DNA of 64,000 bases. Origin: Planctomycetota bacterium. GTDB lineage: Bacteria > Planctomycetota > UBA8742 > UBA2392. Shown piece after piece: positions 17,900 through 26,097 of the stretch. The notes under the pieces were generated by a model that saw only the letters and a list, made by a program, of their open reading frames with translations, was not told the origin of the DNA and searched no databases. The stretch lies in contig QEVF01000001.1 of NCBI GenBank assembly GCA_003576915.1, positions 170,058 through 234,057 on the forward strand. The letters run 5' to 3'. The stretch's first letter is position 1; each line of letters starts with the position of its first letter. The position numbers were made by a program, and so were the translations under genes.

Positions 17900-19624
17900 A
17901 TGTTCGAGAATGACGAAACCTCCCGCGCGCCCGGCGAGCACTCCACTCGACCGGTCAACACGCGCCTGCTCGAACTTCACGAAAGCCCGCGCGCGGCGTT
18001 GGATCGTGTCTATGTGCGCGTGCGCGCATACCTCTCGCGGCTGGCCGGCCTTCACTCGACGCAGGACCTTGAGCAGACCCTGGCGCTTGCCTGCCGCGCG
18101 CTGGGCGAGCTCTTCGACGTGGCAAGCTGGCGCATCTGTCGCTACGACGCATCCGAAGGCTGCTTCCGCACGCTCAAGGAAAGCCCGGCGCTGAAGCAGT
18201 CGGCTCAGGAGTTCAACGATCTCGTCGACTACGCAGCACGCTCGCGCCAGGTGCTCTTCTTTGACATCCGCGAAACGCCGACGGATAACCTCAATTACGA
18301 CGGCGGCAGGCGCCCCACTGTGAACCTGTCCCGCCACACCAGCCACGTCACACTGGAACTGGAAGCGCGCACCATCTGTATGGTACCGGTGAGCGGACGC
18401 AACGGACCCCTGGCGGTGATCCTGCTCTGGATTCGGGACAAGGATGCCGCGTCGAAGCTGCTCGAGGCCGAACTGGTGCAGTCCCTGAGTCAGGAGCTGG
18501 GGGCGCAGGCCGAAAGCATTGCCATGAATGCGCGCCTGCGCCAGTTGGGCTCGCTGTTTGACAACATCCTCGAGAGCGTGCCGCAGGGCATCGTGGCCGT
18601 ATCGCGAGATGGGCGGGTGATCGCCCTCAACGCCAATGCCGAGTTCCTATTCAACCTCAAGCGCATCTTCGTGCTGGACGAGCTGTTCGAGGATGCCCTG
18701 CCCCAGGCCATTTCCGGTGAGTTCCGCCGCATGATGGAGAGCCTGTTGCTCAAGCCGGGCAACGTGGAAACCCAGCTCAAGGTCGAACTCAACCAGGGCG
18801 CCCAGGTCAACCTTGGCATCTCCGCCAGCTACCTTCTGGACCGCCAAGGACAGCCCCTGGGCTACCTGTTTCTCTGCCGCGACCTTTCACTGTCCCTTGA
18901 GGTGCAGAAGCTGCGCGAACTCGACCAGCTCAAGACCGAGTTCGTGAACACCGTCAGTCACGAACTCAAGACGCCCCTGACCGCCATACTTGGCGGCCTC
19001 GAAATCCTCGCCTCCGACCTGGCGGCCGTGCCCGAGGAGCAGCGGGAGTTGCTGGGTGTAATCAACGATTCCGCACTGCGTCTGCGTGACCTGATCTTCG
19101 ACCTGCTCAATCTCTCGCGACTCGAATCCGGACGGGTGCAGCTGAAGGAGGCGCCTTGCGAGCTGCGCCCCCTGATCGAGGGCGTTGTGCGACTGCTGCC
19201 GGCCCACCCCAGGCACCACATCGAAGTCGACGTTCAGCCGGGCCTGAGCGCCGTGCTGATGGACGGCGACAAGATCCGCCAGGCGCTGACCAATTACAGC
19301 AGCAACGCCATCAAATACTCGCCCAAGGGCGGTCGCGTGATCATCAGTGCCCGTGCCGAGGGCGAAGAACTGGTGCTGAGCGTCAGCGACGAAGGCCTCG
19401 GCATCTCCCAGGAGAACATCTCCCGACTGTTCCAGAAGTTTTACCGCGTCAACGCCAGCTACACCGCCGAGATCGAGGGCACCGGGCTTGGCCTGGTCAT
19501 CGTCAAGCGCATCGCAGAACTCCACGGCGGACGGGTCTTCGTCGAGAGTGAGCCGGGCCGCGGCTCCACCTTTGGCCTGCGCCTGCCGTTGAAAACGGTC
19601 ACCCACGACTCAGAGCGCACCTGA
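17900..19624 (+). CDS. Soluble sensor histidine kinase (GAF-PAS-HisKA-HATPase)
   Basis: A 574-aa kinase without TM helices. Domains: GAF (~45-210), PAS (~215-335), HisKA (~340-405, phospho-His ~354 in TVSHELKTPL) and HATPase_c (~450-565, NYSSNAIKYSP, DEGLGIS and GTGLGLVIVKRIAELHGG). It begins one base after the HDOD stop. No response regulator gene is adjacent. The HDOD partner suggests it relays a cytoplasmic signal, but the input is unknown. Confidence 0.9.
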   Translation: MFENDETSRAPGEHSTRPVNTRLLELHESPRAALDRVYVRVRAYLSRLAGLHSTQDLEQTLALACRALGELFDVASWRICRYDASEGCFRTLKESPALKQSAQEFNDLVDYAARSRQVLFFDIRETPTDNLNYDGGRRPTVNLSRHTSHVTLELEARTICMVPVSGRNGPLAVILLWIRDKDAASKLLEAELVQSLSQELGAQAESIAMNARLRQLGSLFDNILESVPQGIVAVSRDGRVIALNANAEFLFNLKRIFVLDELFEDALPQAISGEFRRMMESLLLKPGNVETQLKVELNQGAQVNLGISASYLLDRQGQPLGYLFLCRDLSLSLEVQKLRELDQLKTEFVNTVSHELKTPLTAILGGLEILASDLAAVPEEQRELLGVINDSALRLRDLIFDLLNLSRLESGRVQLKEAPCELRPLIEGVVRLLPAHPRHHIEVDVQPGLSAVLMDGDKIRQALTNYSSNAIKYSPKGGRVIISARAEGEELVLSVSDEGLGISQENISRLFQKFYRVNASYTAEIEGTGLGLVIVKRIAELHGGRVFVESEPGRGSTFGLRLPLKTVTHDSERT

Positions 19625-19671
19625 AAACCCGCGCTTTACCCGCAGCGACGAGGCACTTACTCTCTCGCCCC

Positions 19672-20238
19672 GTGGACAACCCTGAAAATCACAGGGGCCA
19701 TGTCGCGCTACTTGCGGCTCGACTGGCCTTTAGCGCCGCCGGCGTCGCCCTGGTCTGCATCGCGGCCCTGACTCAGGCCGCCTTTCCGGCCCTGGGCGCG
19801 GCCTTGGCCTTCTGGGCCGGTGAAGCGCTGGGCCTGGTTCAACTGGGCAGACGATTTGAAGATCCGGTCGCGCGTACCCTGCAATGCGCCTGCGAGGCCA
19901 TGTGCGCGCTGGGCGTCTCAGTCATCCTGCCGCAGGCCATGCTGGTTGCCCTGATTCAGGTTGTGCATGCCCTGGTCGCCAGCGGCATAGGTACCGTCAG
20001 CGGCGCCCAGGGAAAGCCCCTGCCCCAACCGCGCGGTGAACCGGTGCGGCGCGTTCTGGCGGCCTTTGCCAACGCCTGCCTCGCACTGACACTGTTCGCG
20101 GCGTCCCAGGGCTACGACGTCCAGACCATGGTCGGCCTCAGCGGAACCGACCTTGCCTTGCTTTGCGCCGCCGTGGTGGCCCTGGCCGGCATCCGCTCGA
20201 TCACCGAGTCAGGCTTGGCCGCCCGATGGGGCAAATAG
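19672..20238 (+). CDS. Integral membrane protein, unknown function
   Basis: A 188-aa protein with four or five TM helices (for example LAARLAFSAAGVALVCIAAL, AAFPALGAALAFWAGEAL, and LLCAAVVALAGI near the C-terminus). The GTG start has no ribosome binding site, but TACTCT lies 8 nt upstream and may be a -10 of a near-leaderless transcript. No family was recognised. Confidence 0.6.
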   Translation: MDNPENHRGHVALLAARLAFSAAGVALVCIAALTQAAFPALGAALAFWAGEALGLVQLGRRFEDPVARTLQCACEAMCALGVSVILPQAMLVALIQVVHALVASGIGTVSGAQGKPLPQPRGEPVRRVLAAFANACLALTLFAASQGYDVQTMVGLSGTDLALLCAAVVALAGIRSITESGLAARWGK

Positions 20239-20331
20239 GCGCGCCGGCACAGGATCCACCGGAACATGGGTGACGCCTCCACCGACTCGGGCCACGGAAA
20301 AGCCGGAAGTTCGCATTCTGCAGCGGCCTGC

Positions 20332-20337
20332 TAGAAT
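20332..20337 (+). promoter_or_regulatory. -10 element giving a leaderless transcript
   Basis: TAGAAT is followed by 7 nt and then the ATG at 20345. No ribosome binding site is present. The spacing matches other genes in the window (42174, 46012, 58728, 58845, 61219). Confidence 0.45.
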
Positions 20338-20344
20338 GCGGTTC

Positions 20345-21043
20345 ATGAAGCCCGTGGTGATCACCGGCCCTTCCGCCAACACCGGCAAGACTGAGCTTTG
20401 CTGCCGGCTTCTGCGCGCCTTTGCCGGTACGCAGGCCCTGAAGATCACACGCTTCCACCGCGAGTCGCACTGCCCCGTTCACGGAGCCCACGAACACGCC
20501 GACGACGCCTGCGACGGGTGCGACCCCGCGCCTTTCGGCTTTGAACTCGTGACAGACCAGGCTCGCCTGCGCACCCCCGGCAAAGACACCGACCGCTTTG
20601 CCCAGGCCGGGGCCTCAGCAGTGCTTTGGCTTCGCGCGGCTCCCCATGTTTTCGAGTATGCGCTGAGCGCCGCATTAAAGCAGTTGGACATGACCCGCCC
20701 CCTCCTGATCGAAGGCAACAGCGCGGCAGCAGTCAGCGCCCTGGATGCCAAGGTGGTGGTAATCTGGCCGCAGGTCACGCGCGGCGTCAAGGCCAGCGTC
20801 TATCCGGCCCTGAAACGGTGCCATCACCTGGTGCTGGTGGAGGCCGGCGAGGAGCCTCGAAGACGCTGGCCGCCCACACTGCGTCAGACCTGCGAACGTC
20901 TGGGCCTTCCCCAAAGCCGCTTGCCGGAGCCCCTGTGGCTGGGTGCCCAGTGGTGGAGGGAGCAGGGTGCCCTGCCGGAACTGGCTCAAGCACTACAAGT
21001 TGAACTTGGGCAAGGTCTTGCGTTTGAGGCAACGGGCCCTTGA
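20345..21043 (+). CDS. MobB-like P-loop NTPase with Cys/His cluster
   Basis: A 232-aa protein beginning MKPVVITGPSANTGKTELC, a Walker A motif (8-16) of the MobB/SIMIBI kind. After the second strand a cluster of candidate metal ligands occurs (H42, C43, H46, H49, H51, C56, C59). The strand VVVIWPQVTRGVKASVYPA and the following LVLVEAG fit a small GTP-binding fold. MobB-type proteins act in molybdenum-cofactor attachment, and mocA and xdhC occur elsewhere in the window; a metal-trafficking role is inference. An alternative ATG at 20336 overlaps the proposed -10. Confidence 0.55.
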   Translation: MKPVVITGPSANTGKTELCCRLLRAFAGTQALKITRFHRESHCPVHGAHEHADDACDGCDPAPFGFELVTDQARLRTPGKDTDRFAQAGASAVLWLRAAPHVFEYALSAALKQLDMTRPLLIEGNSAAAVSALDAKVVVIWPQVTRGVKASVYPALKRCHHLVLVEAGEEPRRRWPPTLRQTCERLGLPQSRLPEPLWLGAQWWREQGALPELAQALQVELGQGLAFEATGP

Positions 21044-21184
21044 CGGCGGTATGAGACTTCTTACATTGTGTTGGGAAGGTACGTCAGGTGTCACGGTTAT
21101 ATCATTGGCAGTGATTATTGTTGTTAGGGCCGCTGCACCTTGCATACTTCTAACTTCAAATTTTGTCGCCAAAGGTCACAGATA
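21044..21184. other. A+T-rich intergenic region before the RsbW-like gene
   Basis: This 141-bp stretch is visibly richer in A and T than its surroundings and includes several TTATAT/TTATTG-like strings. It probably holds the promoter of the RsbW-like gene, but I could not assign a -35/-10 pair. No ORF or stable hairpin was seen. Confidence 0.3.
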
Positions 21185-21637
21185 ATGGTTCAAACGACTC
21201 GCCGGGAACTGGACGTACCGCTGGAGACGCGCTCCCTCGCACCCCTCCGCGAGTTTGTGCGTGACGCCCTTGGCGGCAGCGGCCTTGGCCCGCGCATTTC
21301 GCGGGCGATGGTCATTGCCATCGACGAGGCGTGCTCCAGTATCATCCTGAACGCCAAGGAACACGGCGCCAGCGGCAACCTCAGGCTGTTGATTGACATT
21401 GACCCGACACGGGTCAAGGTCCACGTCTCTGACACCGGCAACGACTACGACATGGGCAGCGAGATCACGCGCGAGCAACTTCTGCGCGAATTCACCAAGA
21501 GCCGCAAAAACGAGCTGGGAACGTTCCTCATCCGTCGAATCGTGGACGAGTTCAGCTATGTGTTCAAGAAAGGCTTCCAAAGCGAACTGACGATGATCAG
21601 GTTCGTGTACGAAAAAGACGAACCAGAGGCCAACTGA
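21185..21637 (+). CDS. RsbW-like serine kinase / anti-sigma regulatory ATPase
   Basis: A 150-aa GHKL ATPase of the RsbW/SpoIIAB type. The N box is AIDEACSSIILNAKEHG, and the G1-like motif is VSDTGNDYD. Such proteins bind sigma factors or phosphorylate anti-anti-sigma (STAS) partners. No STAS or sigma-B-type gene is adjacent, so the partner is unknown. ATG 21185 is preferred, with AAGGT about 9 nt upstream. A strong terminator follows. Confidence 0.8.
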   Translation: MVQTTRRELDVPLETRSLAPLREFVRDALGGSGLGPRISRAMVIAIDEACSSIILNAKEHGASGNLRLLIDIDPTRVKVHVSDTGNDYDMGSEITREQLLREFTKSRKNELGTFLIRRIVDEFSYVFKKGFQSELTMIRFVYEKDEPEAN

Positions 21638-21661
21638 AACTGCGAGTCATGGCCCAACTGC

Positions 21662-21688
21662 AAACCCGCCGCCCAGCGGCGGGTTTTC
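21662..21688. terminator. Bidirectional terminator between convergent genes
   Basis: AAACCCGCCGC (21662-21672), a 3-nt loop, then GCGGCGGGTTT (21676-21686) and TC. It has A/T runs on both sides and lies between the RsbW-like gene (+) and the anti-sigma gene (-), so it can serve both. Confidence 0.85.
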
Positions 21689-21702
21689 TGTCGGCGCACG
21701 AG

Positions 21703-22812
21703 TTACTTGAGCCCCAGCAACTGGGCCCGGGCTGTTTCCATATCGCTACCGCTTAGCAGAGCGTGAACGCAGTCTTCTTCGGGATTGGCGTTGCGCCAGA
21801 GAATCACGGCCATGTCGCCCGCCATCAGTTCCTTGAAGCCCTCAATACTGCCGTACTCCTTCTCAACCAGCGCGCGCCGGAAGGACATCAGCGTGAAGCG
21901 CTTGCTCTTGTCGTCGCCCGGCTTGCCAAACACCACCCACAGCACCTCGTAATCCTTGAAGGGATCCACGCCCCAGTTGACGGGCTTCATGCCGTCGATG
22001 CTCACCGTGGGCAGCTTGCCGGCCTTGGGGAACATCTCCTTCCACTTCTCAAAGCACACCTCCAGCGGCTTGTCGCCAGGGTCCACACTCATCACGCTGC
22101 GAGCCGCGCCGATGAGCTTGATGCTGGCCAGATAGGCAATGAACTGCAGGTCGCGCGCGGCGGCATCGCGCTCGGCTTCCAGCTTTCGGGAGCGTGTCTC
22201 CGCGGCCTTGGCGCGGGCGGCCTCTGCGTCGGCGGTGCGAAGTGCGACTTCCTTTTCATCCCGGGCCTTCTTCAGGTCAGCGCGGAGTTCATCCACATCG
22301 CGGCGGGAGTCACCAAGCAGTTTCTCCAGGCCCTCGAGCTTGGCCTTGAGCGTCGGGTCTTCAGCCGGGTCTTGGCGTGCCGTGGCAAAGAAGAAAACCG
22401 ACACCAGCAGGCATGCCAGACTGACCGCCAGGGCCGCGCGGGAAGCCAGGCTCATGCCGTGGCTGTGCGGGTGGTCGTGCACGTGGCCCGGCTCGCCGTG
22501 GGAGTGGCTGTGAGTGGTGCCGTCGGAGTGGGTGTGGCCGGTGCTGGCGGCCTTCCTTTCGATGGCCGCCAGCACTTTGTCGCGCAGGCCCGACGGCAGC
22601 GCGGGAGACTGGGCCTGCAGGCCCGTGCGCAGCATGGAATTGAACCGCGTCTGCGTGTCAACGTAGTCGCGGCAGTGGCCGCAGGCGGCGAGGTGGGCCA
22701 CAACACGGGCCCGCTCCTGGGCGTCGAGCTCGTTGTCCAGGAAACCCGCCCACTTGTGCCAAACGTTCAGGCACTCATGCTCGGCGGCAGAATTGTCAGC
22801 GTGCTGTGTCAT
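21703..22812 (-). CDS. Zinc-binding anti-sigma factor with His-rich linker and coiled coil
   Basis: A 369-aa membrane protein. The N-terminal zinc anti-sigma domain has HLAACGHC (H40, C44, C47). A His-rich linker (~93-120, with HSHSHGEPGHVHDHPHSHG) could bind metal. A TM helix (~122-143) and a long coiled coil (~155-225) follow, then a ~140-residue periplasmic domain of unknown family. ATG 22812 comes one base after the sigma stop, so this is the sigma partner. The periplasmic His-rich segment beside the membrane suggests metal sensing; that is inference. Confidence 0.82.
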   Translation of the reverse strand: MTQHADNSAAEHECLNVWHKWAGFLDNELDAQERARVVAHLAACGHCRDYVDTQTRFNSMLRTGLQAQSPALPSGLRDKVLAAIERKAASTGHTHSDGTTHSHSHGEPGHVHDHPHSHGMSLASRAALAVSLACLLVSVFFFATARQDPAEDPTLKAKLEGLEKLLGDSRRDVDELRADLKKARDEKEVALRTADAEAARAKAAETRSRKLEAERDAAARDLQFIAYLASIKLIGAARSVMSVDPGDKPLEVCFEKWKEMFPKAGKLPTVSIDGMKPVNWGVDPFKDYEVLWVVFGKPGDDKSKRFTLMSFRRALVEKEYGSIEGFKELMAGDMAVILWRNANPEEDCVHALLSGSDMETARAQLLGLK

Positions 22813-22813
22813 G

Positions 22814-23419
22814 TCAATTCCGGCCCGAACCGGCCAAGTCGTCAAGTGTGCGCACGCGGTCCCGCATCATGGACTTCGCGCGCGACAACCTCGACATGAC
22901 TGTGCCAATGGGAATCTCCAGCGCCCCGGCGATATCCTTGTAGGGGAGTTCCATCACCACATTCATCACAAGCACGTCGCGATAATCAACCGGCAGGGAG
23001 TCCAGCGCGCTCTTGAGGCGGCCGTCCAGGGACTCCCGGAAGGCCGGATCATTGAGCACCGTCTCAATGGCCTTGGCGCCGGAGTAGTCGCTGCGCAGAG
23101 CCGCCGAATCGTCGGGCAGCATGGGCTCGACCTCCTCAAAGCTGGCGCTTTCGTTGCGCAGCTTCTTGCGGCGATAGAGATTGATGAAGCGGTTGATCAT
23201 GATGCGATGTAGCCAGGCCTTCAGGTTGGTGCCCTGCTCGTACTGATCAAACTTCTCAAAGGCCCGCAGAAAGGTGTCCTGCACGAGGTCTTCGGCGTCC
23301 TTGGCATTGCGCGTCAGGTTCATGGCGGCGCCGTACAACGGCCCCATGAGCGGAATCGCATCCCGCTCAAACACTGCTTTCGTGCCAAGCCCGGCCTGGT
23401 CCACACAATCCCCAAACAC
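22814..23419 (-). CDS. ECF RNA polymerase sigma factor (SigR/RpoE-like)
   Basis: A ~201-aa sigma factor. Region 2: MNLTRNAKDAEDLVQDTF and LKAWLHRIMINRFINLYRRKK. Region 4: LPVDYRDVLVMNVVMELPYKDIA followed by IPIGTVMSRLSRAKSMMRD. It resembles the group paired with zinc (ZAS) anti-sigmas such as RsrA, which fits the downstream HxxxCxxC protein. GTG 23419 is listed; GTG 23404, with GGGG 5 nt upstream, is an equally good start, and the hairpin at 23419-23434 would favour it. Confidence 0.9.
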   Translation of the reverse strand: MFGDCVDQAGLGTKAVFERDAIPLMGPLYGAAMNLTRNAKDAEDLVQDTFLRAFEKFDQYEQGTNLKAWLHRIMINRFINLYRRKKLRNESASFEEVEPMLPDDSAALRSDYSGAKAIETVLNDPAFRESLDGRLKSALDSLPVDYRDVLVMNVVMELPYKDIAGALEIPIGTVMSRLSRAKSMMRDRVRTLDDLAGSGRN

Positions 23420-23434
23420 CCGGCCAAAGCCGGG
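23419..23434 (-). terminator. Weak hairpin between hpnG and the sigma gene
   Basis: CCCGGC-CAAA-GCCGGG forms a 6-bp stem with a 4-nt loop. On the minus strand it is followed by TGTTTGG. It may end the hpnG transcript or affect sigma translation, since it touches the GTG at 23419. Confidence 0.35.
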
Positions 23435-23487
23435 CTATTCCAACTTCCCGGGCGGATTAATCAGACCCGGCCTGATTCTGTCAATGG

Positions 23488-24351
23488 TTACGCCGATGCC
23501 GGCACGGGGTTGGACGCGCCTCCCGGCGTGTCCTTCCTTTCCTCAGGCTGCTTGAACTGGGACAGCGTCACGTTTTCGTCGCGCCGCGTCTTGATGGCCT
23601 TCCAGAACGCGTCAATGAAAACGTCCAGCTTGCGCCGGCACAGCTTGGCACGACCGACAAGGTCGCGCAGCGTGAAAAAGCTCGTTGGACTCAGAGCCAG
23701 GCGGCCCAGCAGGCGCGTCGTCGAGAGTTTGGCCTTCTGCCGGACGTAGTGATCGATCTCCGGCAGGCGTTCGTCTGAGAGATCGAAGATGCAGCGCACC
23801 ACCACGAACGGCAGCTTGAACTCCTCGGCCAGGTTCGCAATGGAAATGGCGCTCTGGTCCACGACGTCACACTGCGTGCGCTGGTAGAGTTCGTATTTCT
23901 CCGCCGGGTCGCGCACGGGGTCGAACACCGTCACGCACGAGCCCAGCTTGCCTCGCAAGTCCGGCACGGTCTTCAGCACGTAGCGCAGCAGATCCGTGGT
24001 CTTGTCCGGCAATTCCACGGCATTGGCGCGGCTTCCAATACCGATGGCGTTCTTGAACGCGTGGCAGACGACGATATCCCCGACCAGCAGACTGCTGTTG
24101 AGCGCCGTACCGAACCCCAGGCTGATGACCGCGAGAGGCTTGTCCACGGTGATGGCTTCGCGCAGGCCGCTGGCGGCCGCTTCAGGATTGTGTCCGGTGA
24201 TCAGGATCTTGGCGCTGGCCTGCTTCCAAATACCGCCGTGAACTTCCCCGACTTTCTGCTTGTAGTAGCGCGGGTTCTCCAGACCCTCGATCAGGGAGAG
24301 GCCGTCCGACTCCGTCGGGGCGACAAACAACACTTTTGGCAGATCGCGCAT
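23488..24351 (-). CDS. hpnG: Nucleoside phosphorylase family protein, probable HpnG
   Basis: A 287-aa protein of the PNP/MTA-nucleosidase fold: ILITGHNPEAAASGLREAI and PLAVISLGFGTALNSSLLVGDIVVC match the N-terminal half, and VDQSAISIANLAEEFKLPFVVVRCIFDLSDE matches the second active-site region (Asp-Glu pair near the end). HpnG cleaves adenine from adenosylhopane to give the next hopanoid intermediate. The assignment rests largely on hpnH being directly upstream on the same strand. A plain nucleosidase is the alternative. Confidence 0.62.
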   Translation of the reverse strand: MRDLPKVLFVAPTESDGLSLIEGLENPRYYKQKVGEVHGGIWKQASAKILITGHNPEAAASGLREAITVDKPLAVISLGFGTALNSSLLVGDIVVCHAFKNAIGIGSRANAVELPDKTTDLLRYVLKTVPDLRGKLGSCVTVFDPVRDPAEKYELYQRTQCDVVDQSAISIANLAEEFKLPFVVVRCIFDLSDERLPEIDHYVRQKAKLSTTRLLGRLALSPTSFFTLRDLVGRAKLCRRKLDVFIDAFWKAIKTRRDENVTLSQFKQPEERKDTPGGASNPVPASA

Positions 24352-24473
24352 CTTGCCCGCGCCGTTTCAGCCCAGTGAACTTCACAAGCCGGTCATGAAC
24401 GTTTCACGGCTTGCCAGCCCAGTGACAAAGTTTGGCCACTTGGCCGCCATTGCGCAACTCATTTCTACAACGA

Positions 24474-24499
24474 AACGGGGGCGGTGCACACCGCCCCCG
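24474..24499 (-). terminator. Palindromic terminator-like hairpin after hpnH
   Basis: CGGGGGCGGTG (24476-24486) and CACCGCCCCCG (24489-24499) are perfectly complementary with two bases between them. On the minus strand GTTTCGTTG follows, a weak U tract. It lies in the 171 bp between hpnH and hpnG, so transcription into hpnG may be attenuated. Confidence 0.55.
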
Positions 24500-24522
24500 A
24501 TCCTATCGGAAAATGAACCTGC

Positions 24523-25935
24523 TCAACTGAGTACCTCCGGGAAGATATCGATGCTCTCGGCTTTTTCTCCGCGCGCGAGCTTCTCCTTGTGCTCCGTGTA
24601 CTTCTTGACCCATGCCTCCCAGGTCTTGCCGTCGGCCATATCGCGGCCGGTTTTCTCGACGCCGGCCACGAGGTGCCGCGCCAGTGTGATGACGTCCGGC
24701 CGATTGGCGGGGAAGTACTCGACCACGCGGTCGTCGGCGTTGAAGATGTAGCCCACGTGCTTGGTTCCGTCATGCAGCGTGATAGTCACGTCGCCGCGGA
24801 AGTCCACGGCCTCTGCCAGTGCCTGAGTCACGGCATCGCTCTTGGCCTTCTCCACGCCGGTTTCGATGTAGCGCGTGACGGGCGGGGGCGTGATGTTCTT
24901 GCCGCGGTCACTGTCTACGCCAAACAGCGTAGCCCGCGCCGTGGCAAAGAAACCTTCAATGGAACTGAACGTGTGGTTGACCGCGCTGGGCTCATAGCCG
25001 CAGTGAACCATGCAGCTTTGGCACTTGGTGTTGCCCGAAGCCCGTCCGTAGTTCTCCCACTTCGTTTCGGTGATCAGTTCCTTGAACGTACGCGCATAGC
25101 CCTCCTGCAGCAGGTAGCATGGGCGCTGCCAGCCGAAGAGTGAATAGGCCGGGCAGCCCCAGGGCGTGCACTCAAGGTGCCTCTTGCCCATGAGAAACTC
25201 CATGAACAGGGGGCTGAGGTTGAACTGCCACTTCTTCGGAGCCTTTTTAAAGAAGGCCCGAAACATTTCCGTGGTGCTGGCGCGCTCGCGCAGGAAACTC
25301 TGCTGGTCGGGCGCCTTCTGATAGTGGTAGCCGGGGCTGACCGTCATACCCTCAACCCCGATTTCCATCATGCGATCGAAGAACCTGCGCATGCGCTCGG
25401 GGTCGGCATTCTTGAACAGCGTGCTGTTGGTCGTGACGCGGAAACCCATCTTCACGGCCATCTGAATGGCCTCTTCTGCAACCTTGTAGGTTCCCTCACG
25501 ACATACGGCGAAGTCGTGGTGCTCTTCGTCGCCGTCCATGTGCACGTTGATGGTGAGGAACTTGCTCGGTTGAAGCACACCCTGCTCCAGGCGCTGCTTC
25601 AACAGCAGTGCATTGGTGCAGAGGTAGATGTACTTCTTGCGCTTGACCAGCCCGGCCACAATTTCGCCGATACGCGAGTGCATCAGCGGCTCACCGCCCG
25701 GAATGGAAACCATGGGCGCGCCACATTCGTCCACGGCCTTCATCGCAACTTCCGGGTCCATCTCCTGCTTGAGGATGTGGGCGGGGTACTGAATTTTGCC
25801 GCAGCCCGCACAGGCAAGGTTGCAGCGGTACAGCGGCTCAAGCATGAGCACCAGCGGGTAGTGCTTTCGCCCCAGCAGCTTCTGCTTGATGACGTAACTG
25901 GCCACCGTCCACATCTGTGATAGCGGAACTGCCAT
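24523..25935 (-). CDS. hpnH: Adenosyl-hopene transferase (radical SAM), with C-terminal extension
   Basis: A 470-aa radical SAM enzyme that joins an adenosyl group to diploptene, the first step of extended hopanoid synthesis. CxxxCxxC is present as CNLACAGC (38-45); SIPGGEPLMH and KCQSCMVHCGYEPSA are also typical of HpnH. Standard HpnH is ~340-380 aa. Here ~100 residues follow, including a beta-type segment (VTITLHDGTKHVGYIFNADD) and a charged helix. ATG 25935 has AGGA 5 nt upstream. The squalene-hopene cyclase gene is not in the window. Confidence 0.92.
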   Translation of the reverse strand: MAVPLSQMWTVASYVIKQKLLGRKHYPLVLMLEPLYRCNLACAGCGKIQYPAHILKQEMDPEVAMKAVDECGAPMVSIPGGEPLMHSRIGEIVAGLVKRKKYIYLCTNALLLKQRLEQGVLQPSKFLTINVHMDGDEEHHDFAVCREGTYKVAEEAIQMAVKMGFRVTTNSTLFKNADPERMRRFFDRMMEIGVEGMTVSPGYHYQKAPDQQSFLRERASTTEMFRAFFKKAPKKWQFNLSPLFMEFLMGKRHLECTPWGCPAYSLFGWQRPCYLLQEGYARTFKELITETKWENYGRASGNTKCQSCMVHCGYEPSAVNHTFSSIEGFFATARATLFGVDSDRGKNITPPPVTRYIETGVEKAKSDAVTQALAEAVDFRGDVTITLHDGTKHVGYIFNADDRVVEYFPANRPDVITLARHLVAGVEKTGRDMADGKTWEAWVKKYTEHKEKLARGEKAESIDIFPEVLS

Positions 25936-25955
25936 GGATGTCCTTTGCTTTGAGG

Positions 25956-25972
25956 CGGACCAATTTAGTCCG
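25956..25972. promoter_or_regulatory. Operator-like imperfect palindrome upstream of hpnH
   Basis: CGGAC-CAATTTA-GTCCG: 5-bp perfect arms around a 7-nt A+T-rich core that is itself near-palindromic. It lies between the divergent hpnH (-) and TPR (+) genes, 20 bp before the hpnH start, where a dimeric regulator could bind. Confidence 0.4.
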
Positions 25973-26097
25973 AAATGCGCACCTGTCAATTGATGCGCTC
26001 TGCGCCCAGGCTCTTTGGAAACATGGCGCGACGCTCGGCTTGGGGTGGCACGGCCGGCCAATGGGCGTATCATTTTGTGCGTCGGCTGGGTGAAGGC

